The position numbers and the translations under genes are program-made. The notes below the pieces were generated by a model, which did not search any database, was not told the DNA's origin, and saw only the letters and a program-made list of their open reading frames with translations. A stretch of 64,000 bases of DNA from Norana najaformis (lineage: Eukaryota > Annelida > Clitellata > Crassiclitellata > Hormogastridae): contig OZ029913.1 of the NCBI GenBank assembly GCA_964023275.1, forward strand, positions 42,408,757 through 42,472,756, in the 5' to 3' direction. Shown here in pieces: positions 56,382 to 64,000 of this stretch (position 1 is the first letter of the stretch; every line of letters starts with the position of its first letter).

Positions 56382-57450
56382 CCAAGCTTAATGGTGAACT
56401 TTTAACGTCAAGCTCAGGCAGTGGCACTTGCTTGGATGAAAGTGTGCAAGTCGCAGATCAGAGGAAGCGTCACCAAGCTTTTTCCAGTTTCTTCACCAGT
56501 CAAGATGGGCTCTGCTTCTGCCACAATGTGACCGGTCTGTTCGAGGCCACTGGAATCGACTGTAACCTGAACGACTCCCGTCTCTTCACTGAGTTCATCC
56601 AGGAGCCTCAAAGCTGTGCTGCTCCATAACAGCAGCAAGTACCCGTCTCTTCAAATGACTCGCTCAGTGCACCTCAGAGAGGATTACAACAGCATCAAGA
56701 GCTTGCTAGATGCCTTGAAGTATGATGAGTAGGGCTGGGACGTCATCGGAGGCTTCAAAATGGTATCATTCCTGATGGGTCTCAAAGGCGATAGCTTCCC
56801 TGCTTTCTTTGCCTGTGGGACAGCAGGGACAGCAAGGTGCACTACCACAGGCGGGTCTGGCCACAGCGGACCGAGTTCTCTGTGGGGAGGAACAACATCA
56901 AGTGGAGCCACTGGTGGACCCCCACAAGGTGCTGATGCCACCACTGCACATCAAATTGGGCCTTATAAAACAATTTGTCACAGTTCTAGGTAAGCAGTTG
57001 GCAGCCTTCAGGTACCTTCAAGACGTCTTTTCTAAGCTGTCTGAGGCAAAGGTCAAAGCCAGTGTCTTCGTCGGACCACAGATACAGAAGATCCTGGAGT
57101 GCAAAGAATTCCTCCAGAAGCTCACTAGGAAGGAGAAAGCGGCTTGAAGCAGCTTTGTCGCAGTGGTTAGGGGGTTCTTGAGCAATCACAAGGCCGAAAA
57201 CTATTTGGAGCTGGTTGAGACTCCGGTGAAGAACTACGGCAAATTTGGCTGCAGGATGTCCCTCAAAGTTCATATCCTTGTTGCCCATCTTGATAACTTC
57301 AAGGAGAACATGGAAGCGTACTCGGAGGTGCAAGGCGAGCGCTTCCACCAGGATATATTGGACTTTGAACGTGGCTACCAAGGACAGTATAACGAGAACA
57401 TGACGGGGATTACATTTGGGTGCCGATTCGTGAAAGTGATTTACAGTATA
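56382..57450 (+). pseudogene. Transposase candidate, central and C-terminal part
   Basis: Continues the protein after the LTR insertion: FSSFFTSQDGLCFCHNVTGL, FEATGIDCNLNDSRLF. With frame changes come SSSRSLKAVLLHNSSKYPSL, HLREDYNSIKSLLDALKYDE, VIGGFKMVSFLMG and PCFLCLWDSRDSKVHYH. The long frame 56809-57507 (one TGA, at 57145) holds EPLVDPHKVLMPPLHIKLGL, IKQFVTVLGKQ, VFVGPQIQKIL, NYGKFGCRMSLKVHILVAHL and GERFHQDILDFERGYQGQY. In intact relatives, as I remember them, FIDSS, GDFK and GERFHQD carry conserved acidic residues. The first two are changed here (LSSS, GGFK), so this copy is dead. Function as transposase is inferred from the terminal repeats. Confidence 0.7.
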
Positions 57451-58103
57451 ATTGTAAATCTTGAAAAACTACCCAATTCTAAATCTTTTGTGGTCATTTT
57501 TGTATAACTATAGTGTAAACACATGCTAATTTTGATTCATGTTTCTCTTTTCTGACTTATTGTGAACAAAAACACGCAAATTCCCCTGTTTTTCATTGGA
57601 AATAGGCGAATTTCGAAATATCATCGTGCTTGTCACAAAACCAAAGTTTGTGGGGAATAACAGCCATTTTCTGTACTTTTGAGGCGTAAGCAAGAAGAAA
57701 ATAATACTTACTAATCAGGAACAAAAATTGTGTTACACACAGTGTAATTGTCCAATATTTAGTTTTGGATGTTTGGTAATTCTTTCATGTCTACTCTGTG
57801 CCCAATTTGTCTAATAATTGTCTAATAATTAGTTTTTGATGTATGGTAAGGTTTTCATGTTTACTCCTTGTCCAATTGGTTAATAATTGTCTAATAATTA
57901 GTTTTTGATGTATGATAAGTCTTTCATGTGTACTCTGTGCCCAACTGTCTAATAATTGTCCCATATTTAGTTCTTGGGTGTTTGGTCATTCTTTCATGCC
58001 TACTCTTTACTGTGTGTACTGTATCAGTATAGGGGGTTATTGTCCGGGGTTTTTACATGGGGGTTATTGTCCGGGGGTTATTTACCGTGGGGGGTTATTG
58101 TCC

Positions 58104-58410
58104 TGTTACCGTCTGTTCTTAGGCCTAGATTTCTAACCTGCTGTAATACGATGACTGGTAGTGGGGTTTGTAAAACGATCACGTATTATTATCCATACAA
58201 TGGCTGCCTGAGCCGCTGACTTCTACCATACCTTACCTTTGTCCAGGGGCCCCGGAGCCATGGCGCCAAAGGCGCCGATGCTCACACAAGTTTTGGCTCT
58301 GTGACGCCGAGGCAGGAGCATGCTCACACAACTTTTGGGCAACGGAGATATCTACCTATGCCACTGAACAAACATTAATACTATAAAAATAATACAATGA
58401 TATATACCTT
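58104..58410. other. No gene recognised
   Basis: Contains a GC-rich stretch (GGGGCCCCGGAGCCATGGCG near 58246) and a repeated word GCTCACACAA; nothing identified. Confidence 0.45.
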
Positions 58411-59259
58411 CAGTGGCGGATCCAATGGAGGCCAATCCGGGCATCCCCATTTGCTATTTACATAGGACGTGCCCCATCCCAAAGTAGGCGATGATCACTA
58501 GTGATCTTTCGTGAAGAACATAAAATGATGTGTAATCCGCCGCTTATATCCCCATTCTCCGTATCATTCCCTGGCCTACTTCATCTTGTGTCGCTGACCT
58601 CACCCGCCCACAAGTCGCTAGGCGAGAGGGGAACATTCCGCTGTGTAGCCTCTCGCCCGGTGTCACTTGGAGGAAGTCATCCTGTGTCGTTGACCTCACC
58701 CGCTCGGGCCTGGCGAGGAGCGAGGGGAACATTCCACCGTGTAGCCCGCCCGGTGTTGCTTGGGGGGAGGGGAACACTTCTGCCGTGTAGGATTAGAATT
58801 ACACAAAGGATCTCATACATACAATTGTACACAACAAGCAACTTTTATGCTTTAATGTACGCACCGGCGAAATAAAATTCTTAACACCGTATAAATGGCT
58901 CAACTCTTCAACAATCTTTCATCGATGTTATCGGATGTCTGACAACATTCGTTAAGCGGCCATTTAGCCAAATATGCTTTATAGAAAATAAGTGAAAATG
59001 TCTGGAGAACCACATCCCAAGCGTTTGAAACAGACGACCCTGTCATTTACGAAGATGAAGACAGAAGGAGCAGGTAGATCTGGTATAATTTCATTTTCAT
59101 TACATTTTTCTATAGGACTTTATATACATATCTCTCTCAGAAATTGTTTCTAGCTGGTAATTGCAATTTGGCCATCTGTTCTCCGTCCAAACTCATCTTT
59201 TCCCATCCATCACTTTAGTGAATTTGCTGAACTTACCGTTTAAGAAATAAATTTAAATA

Positions 59260-59375
59260 ATATGTTGTATCAGTCTGTCCAACTAATTGTCATTCACTTT
59301 GAAGCGACCATTGATTGATGCCTTGTGTGTTATGATAGTGGTGCTATAGAATTTTTCAAATTAGGTTACATTAGA
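59260..59375 (+). mobile_element. L2-like LINE 3' tail
   Basis: GAAGCGACCATTGATTGATG, GTGTTATGATAGTGGTGCTA and TTAGGTTACATTAG match the tails at 3970-4050 and 63290-63380. Confidence 0.7.
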
Positions 59376-59658
59376 AATAGTAAACAATAATGCAGTGTAA
59401 TGTACTTCGCATAAATTTAACTTTAATTCCATCAGAAAAGCTATGCATTCAAATGAAATCCGCAGATGTCAGGTTGTTGCATAATTTTCAGCTCAATGTA
59501 AAAATCAAAAGACTTCAAGGCAATGAGATGCTAAGGCTAGAAAAGTTTAAGATGTGGCGCTATGATGAAAGAAGGAAATCTGGATAAGCGGATTTAGCAA
59601 GCAATGCAAGTATATCAGTGTATATGGAACAAGGTACAAATACCACCACCAGATTGAA

Positions 59659-59659
<1 letters not shown>

Positions 59660-59690
<31 letters not shown>

Positions 59691-59765
59691 TTATTTATAT
59701 ATTGCTATTAATTTTAATATATATATATATATATATATAATAATAGATATTAAAATTAATAGCTG
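59660..59765. repeat. CT/AT microsatellite in a long palindrome
   Basis: (CT)n then (AT)n. TGCTATTAATTTTAATAT at about 59702 pairs with ATATTAAAATTAATAGCT near 59745, giving arms of about 18 bases around an AT loop. Confidence 0.85.
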
Positions 59766-60221
59766 TGTAGGCCAGAATGCTCTCAGTTGCAAAGGGGCTT
59801 TGCCCCTCCAAAGCCTGACCATTGGCTTTCCCATGTACCCCACTGGAGCTTGGCCCCAGATGCCCATTTGGCCCCCTTATAAAACTTCTGGATTCGCCAC
59901 TGTATACTCTGATATTACGTCACAAATTTTGCAAGTGACAAAATATTTTTCAAAATATGCGGCTCATGAAGACTAAAAGTTTCCTATTCGAGTGTATCTA
60001 GTATAATAAACTTTTCCAGTGGTTGTGAATAAATGACAAAAATGTTCTTGCATATAATATCGGATATAATGTATAATTTTATCCAACTTATGTCTGTACT
60101 TGGCTGAGGTTGGCTCACACAAGTTTTAAACACTTCCCGGGCCTCTGCCTTTGCCATCAAAGAAACTCCGAGTTTAATATAGCGAATGGACGTAACTGAT
60201 GATCATATTGTGGAGAATCTG

Positions 60222-60558
60222 CCTCTGCCTTTATTCTAATTAGCCTCTATGCTAATTAGCCTCTGCCTCTGCCTTTATTTTAATTAGCCTCTATACTAAT
60301 TAGCCTCTAAGCCTCTGCCTTTATGTTAATTAGCCTCTATGCTAATTAGCCTCTAAGCCTCTGCCTTCATGTTAATTAGCCTCTATGATAATTAGCCTCT
60401 AAGCCTCTGCCTTTATGTTAATTAGCCTCTATGCTAATTAGCCTCTAAGCCTCTGCCTTTATGTTAATTAGCCTCTATGCTAATTAGCCTCTAAGCCTCT
60501 GCCTTCATGTTAATTAGCCTCTATGCTAATTAGCCTCTAAGCCTCAGCCTCTAAGCCT
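60222..60558. repeat. 46-bp minisatellite
   Basis: About seven units of ATTAGCCTCTATGCTA, ATTAGCCTCTAAGCCTCTGC and CTTTATGTTA, with few changes; the inner word CTAATTAGCCTCTA is itself repeated in each unit. Confidence 0.9.
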
Positions 60559-60564
60559 CTAAGG

Positions 60565-60970
60565 ATGCCTATATAAGAGCAGCAGCACGGAGGACTGGCA
60601 GTCAGCAAGAAGAGTCGTCAGCAACAGACCGTGAGCAGTAGTCGCAGTGTGTTCGAGTTCGACTCCGCAGTCGTGGTTTAGCCAGTTAGTCGGTCAAGTT
60701 GAGTTTTTAACCTAGTTTAGTGGAATAGAAGTTAAGTCGTTGACGTAATTGTACTTCAGTTGTCATAATTGTCGTTTTGAGTTGCGAACAATACACGATT
60801 GAAACTTGAAGAATCTGTGTTCAGCCTCCTGACAGACCACGGGAGCCTTGCCCCGCGGACCGACCCCAGAACGGCGCTGGTTAGGCCATCCTGGTGTAGT
60901 TTGGACCAGCTGCCTTGAGGAAACACTCGGGGGTCCTTAGTAGCAGCCCCAGAAACGTCACAATATTCCG
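60565..60970 (+). promoter_or_regulatory. TATA-box region, possibly a fossil solo LTR
   Basis: CTATATAAGAGCAGCAGC (60569) lies just after the minisatellite. It is followed by about 390 bases of higher GC content, ending near AACGTCACAATATTCC. Tandem units, then TATA, then a leader without coding frame would fit the U3-R-U5 of an LTR. No partner or coding part is seen, so the assignment is open. Confidence 0.35.
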
Positions 60971-61254
60971 TCCCAAAAAGACCTTTACAAGGGTGTCTTA
61001 TAGAGCAAGAGTTTGGCGGTCGTGTGTTTATTTACTGGAATTAAGGATTCTTAGGAAATAAACATTGAGCTGTAGCTCTTTGGTGTTTTACGACACATTG
61101 TGGCTGCCAGAGCCGAAGACGTCGACCTTATCTGACATGGCACTAGTTTTGCTCTCTGACTGGGAACTTAATCCGTTTTTAGAAAGTTTCTTAAATTGTC
61201 TATAATCTAATCGAATATTAGAACAGCTATGGCACCGTTATAATAGCAATAATA
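60971..61254. other. No gene recognised
   Basis: Nothing supported. Confidence 0.5.
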
Positions 61255-61740
61255 CTAACATCTCTCAGTGGCGCATAATAACAGATCTGCAATCAGGTCA
61301 AAGGTGTGCCCAGTGAGACAGAAAGGCAACATAAGGAGGATAAACATGCTGAAACAAAAAGTCCCTGGCCGAAAACGGCAAGACACTAAAGACCCAGCAG
61401 TGCGAACAGGCAGTGGAAGTGTTTTCCAGTTCTAAGCAAGGTCCAACAGCAGGAATAGCTCTGCCACCATAACCAGCATTTACTCGAGGCACGGTAAAAG
61501 AACAATCAGAGGACTTGGTGGTATAATGATAGGTCTGAGGAGTAAGCATAGTTTGAAGATACTGTGGTTGACTTCAATGCAGTGTCTTGTAGACAGTTTA
61601 ACCAACTGTGAAATTAATTCCCTGCTCCAAAGACTGTAAGCAGTGCCTAGCAACATCTTTTGGCTGCCAGGGTCGTTGACTTCCACTTCACCAAAGCCTA
61701 CAGAAAACAACATTAAGCATCGTGTATGACACGTTTTCAA
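61255..61740 (-). mobile_element. CR1/L2-type LINE, RT C-terminus
   Basis: The minus strand gives SLQSLEQGINFTVG, TLHWSQPQYLQT-like residues, then MLTPQTYHYTTKSSDCSFTV, PRVNAGYGGRAIPAVGP, and LFQHVYPP near 61330. This is the standard end of CR1/L2 ORF2 (ls..v.tPy.p.r.LRS.......P+......Gg+afs...P.lWN.lP), with frame changes. Confidence 0.75.
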
Positions 61741-62370
61741 ACAGACTAACCTTTACCGTAAGAAAGGCATAAACTGTCTGGTGACTATTTGCATTCACTG
61801 TGGTTCAGTTCCAGATAATTTTGTCTGATTAATACAAAAATCCACATCTTTAATGATTGGATGATTGTAGAAAAGACACAATGATAAGACCAAAATAACA
61901 GTGTTTGTCTGATTATATTAAAGGCTACATTAAAAATATCTACAGTAGCTAGTGACCACAAAAGGCCAGTTTAATATATATTGTGGTTGTACACAGTCTG
62001 ACTACAGGCTGTATATAAAGAAATGTGCTTTGCGACTAGACAGTTCTGTAGGCCTATTTGGGTTACAATAGTGTCTGCTCTTTACAGACATAGTCTTTTA
62101 ACAGTGTGTGAGTAGCTTACAAATTGGCACTATTTATATGCATCTGGTCATTCATAGCGCCTTTTAGGTACCTCTGAAGAACCGTATGTGCATGAACATG
62201 ATTTCTCAAGTACTGGACCGTCCTACTGGAAAACTATCCTACTGCAAATACTTACTGTTCCGCCCCAGACAGTCCAAACACAATTTTTAACTACATTGAG
62301 TCTCAGCTTTTTACATCTGTTAGCCGTGTTTCAGGGCCTTTGATAGGTTTCTGGAAGACGCTATTTAAAT
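61741..62370. other. Non-coding, includes repeat R2 copy 2
   Basis: Bases 61890-62115 resemble 7230-7640, clearest at 62036-62110 (AGACAGTT, TAGTGTCTGCT, AACAGTGTG). No gene seen. Confidence 0.4.
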
Positions 62371-62374
62371 GGTC

Positions 62375-62520
62375 AAATGTCTACATAAATACATACGTAC
62401 ATACATACGTACATACATGCATTCATTCATTCACACAATACATACATACATACATACATACATTCATGCGTACGAAAGTACGAACATGCATAGGTATTCA
62501 TGTATACGTACGTGCCTACA
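62375..62520. repeat. ACAT microsatellite
   Basis: ACATACATACGTACATACAT runs with ATTC interruptions. Confidence 0.9.
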
Positions 62521-63264
62521 GATATAGCCCTGCTGAACCCGACTTCCTCGATCCAAAACGGAATCGAATGCATTCCTGTTTCAGCAGTCGTATTGATATA
62601 GTGTAGGTGTTCCATCCCTTGCATTGCTTTGCATTACATTGCCTTCTATTGTTTTCAATAAATACGATTTCACGAAGTGCGACCCCTGGCAAATAAAGCG
62701 ATCTCTGGTGCTTTGCCTGTCGAAGGTGGGTACACAGACTGACTAGCGACCGCAGCCCTGTAATGCGATTGAAAATACGCGTTATACTGTTTGCAATGGA
62801 AGGCTCACATATGCACGGGATGAGAAAAGAAGAGAAAGACGCCAACCTACAGAGGAACAAAGAGCGGCAGAGAGAAGACAGACCGGCAGACAGACAGGCA
62901 GACGCACAATGAAGGAGAGGGGAGGACAGCAGAGCAGAACAGAGAAGAGCAAAATAGAGGAGAGTATTGCAGTGGAGCGGAGTGGGGTTGGGGTGAGGTG
63001 GAGTGGGGTGGAGTGGTACGGGATTGAGTAGGGTGGAGTGGGTAGCATAAGAGAGCAGTAAAGACTGAAGAATTCCTGTGGATCACATAACCACAATAAA
63101 ATAGAATCCGGGAAGCTGAGATCGTGTTAAACGCAGTGTGTGTGTGCATGCGCATACATGGCAGATGAATAGAGAATGGTGGGTTCAACATAAATCCTGA
63201 ATCAGACCCCATGGAAACAGATAAAAAATTCATAAAAGAATAATTTGAGCGCTTAGTGATCGAA
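62521..63264. other. Purine-rich non-coding stretch
   Basis: GA-rich at 62815-62960 and GGAGTGGGGT repeats at 62970-63045; no gene. The minus-strand frames are low-complexity. Confidence 0.5.
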
Positions 63265-63385
63265 TGTTCTCGGATTATGATTTTATGATTACGATCTCAC
63301 TTGAAGCGACCATTCAGTGATGCTTTGCATTATGATAACGGCGTTATAAAAGTCATTACGTTAGATTACATTAGATTTATCACCC
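63265..63385 (+). mobile_element. L2-like LINE 3' tail
   Basis: CTTGAAGCGACCATTCAGTG, GCATTATGATAACGGCGTTA and TTAGATTACATTAGATT, the same 3' end as at 4000-4050. Confidence 0.7.
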
Positions 63386-63399
63386 TAATACAAAAAAGC

Positions 63400-63563
63400 A
63401 GCATATAAGATACGATCGCAGATGCAGTGTTGGAAGCTGCGAAGAAGATTTTGCAGCAGTAGTCTGTCTTGTGCTCAGTTGGTAATTTGAGTTACAAATG
63501 TGCAGCGAAGTTAAGACTATCGAGCCGGGTTAATACATAGATGGTTGACAGTCCATGGAATAG
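63400..63563 (+). repeat. 5S rRNA-derived SINE, copy 2
   Basis: Head as at 7918 (AGCTGCGAAGAAGATTTTGC) and 5S-like part 63506-63560 (AAGTTAAGACTATCGAGCCG, then TAGATGGTTGACAGTCC for the C-box region). The SINE tail seen at 8073-8165 is absent; from 63564 the sequence is different. Confidence 0.65.
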
Positions 63564-63790
63564 TGTGGCGGATCGGCCACAAGGCAAGTCTGCCGGGAAA
63601 GAGGCAGGAGTAACTATGAAGCGCTTTAGGTAGCCGCTGAGTGCTGCGCGTGTGTGCACGGTAGCGGCATAGGATTTTCGAGAATTAAGTTTTTATTAAA
63701 CTTAAGCTTATTTAGCGGAGATACCAGGTTCGGTTGGAGGGATAATCAGAAATAAATTTTCCTATAAATTAATAACTCGACCTTTGCATT

Positions 63791-63964
63791 ATGGGTTTAG
63801 TTATTTTGCAGTGGAACGCGGGCGGCCTCACGGTGCAACGTACTTATCAGCTTAAGCACTTCTTGTCCTGTGCAACTAATTCTCCAGACATTATATGTAT
63901 TGAGGAAATGTTTTTAAAGGACAAAGAGGATTTCCCAAGAATTGAAGGATATAGCATAGTGTGA
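63791..63964 (+). pseudogene. LINE endonuclease start, cut by the window end
   Basis: ATG at 63791 gives 57 codons: MGLVILQWNAGGLTVQRTYQ, then SPDIICIEEMFLKDKEDF and EGYSIV. This is the N-terminus of an APE-type endonuclease of I/Jockey-like LINEs: LQWN with the metal-site Asn, and IICIEEMFL for the usual II.iQET.L (Glu kept). About 210 bases of 5' UTR precede it. The frame stops at TGA 63962-63964, where similarity ends and TGTGACAAACCGGGGGTGCC begins. Confidence 0.7.
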
Positions 63965-64000
63965 CAAACCGGGGGTGCCGAATCCCCTGTCAAGGAGCTG

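Larger units (their letters stand above)
49455..58103 (+). mobile_element. DNA transposon of unnamed type, with an LTR element inside
   Basis: Left end GGACAATAACCCCGGTAAAT (49455) and right end, read inverted from 58103, GGACAATAACCCCCC followed by ACGGTAAATAACCCCC. Inner 400 bases are also related in inverted orientation: CAGAAAATGGCTG near 49836 matches the complement near 57670, and each side carries a unit of about 70 bases with TTTCATGTTTACTCTGTGCC. Without the LTR element it is about 2.6 kb. Flanks TTTTA and TGTTA could be a worn 5-base duplication. It encodes the broken protein at 50085-50321 and 56382-57450. Confidence 0.7.
58411..59902 (+). mobile_element. Non-autonomous hAT element
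   Basis: Ends CAGTGGCGGATCCAATGG (58411) and, inverted at 59902, CAGTGGCGAATCCAGAAG. Flanks TATACCTT (58403-58410) and TATACTCT (59903-59910) form an 8-base target duplication with two or three changes. Inside, ATG at 58998 starts MSGEPHPKRLKQTTLSFTKM and 26 codons before AGGTAGAT, a donor-like site. This looks like the first exon of a ZMYM/hAT transposase (KR.KQ.TL.SF motif); the rest is gone. A 3' LINE tail (59260-59375) sits within it. Confidence 0.75.

Noticed and set aside
62782-63233. Open frames with leucine/proline/serine-rich products, minus strand
   Set aside because: Low-complexity translations of GA- and GGAGTGGGGT-rich DNA.

Overview
The window looks like a piece of a repeat-rich animal genome, most likely a marine invertebrate. 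It has spliced exons, several LINE families, SINEs, hAT, piggyBac, Tc1 and pogo DNA transposons, and Ty3/gypsy elements. A deuterostome is plausible, because two LTR elements have the gmr1-type order (integrase before reverse transcriptase) first described in deuterostomes, and because the word TAGGCCTA is frequent. This assignment is inference only.

One host gene can be supported. It is a prototype galectin on the + strand, in four coding exons: 16477-16488 (tentative), 17825-17907, 34390-34600 and 44036-44149. Splice sites and codon phases agree, and the exons encode a single 139-residue carbohydrate-recognition domain. Its 82- to 211-base inner exons are separated by introns of about 1.3, 16.5 and 9.4 kb, filled by transposons.

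Layout. 1-16.4 kb: L2-like LINE ends, SINEs (tRNA-like and 5S rRNA-derived), hAT fragments, a THAP exon, minisatellites and a promoter-like GC-richer block. 17.9-34.4 kb (galectin intron 2): a nest whose layers can be separated by target-site duplications. An RTE-like LINE (-) is split by an L2-like LINE (+). That LINE carries a hAT-type element (19450-21619) which itself holds a pogo/Tigger relic, then a piggyBac (22567-24510), then a nearly whole gmr1-like LTR element (25730-33100). 34.6-44.0 kb (intron 3): another L2-like fragment, a Tc1 relic and a second gmr1-like element (37321-43173). 44.2-49.4 kb: SINE, second piggyBac relic, simple repeats. 49.45-58.10 kb: a DNA transposon with GGACAATAACCCC ends. 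It encodes remains of a protein family common in arthropods and cnidarians, for which I know no transposon name, and it is interrupted by a Mag-type LTR element (50322-56381). 58.4-64 kb: a hAT with 8-bp duplication, a minisatellite next to a TATA box, LINE ends, a 5S-derived SINE and the 5' end of another LINE cut by the window edge.

No prokaryotic gene, CRISPR array, rRNA gene or functional tRNA gene was seen. The strongest leads are the unnamed DNA transposon family, the resolved nest, the SCAN-like Gag in the gmr1 elements, and two unrelated transposons showing the same one-sided flank duplication.
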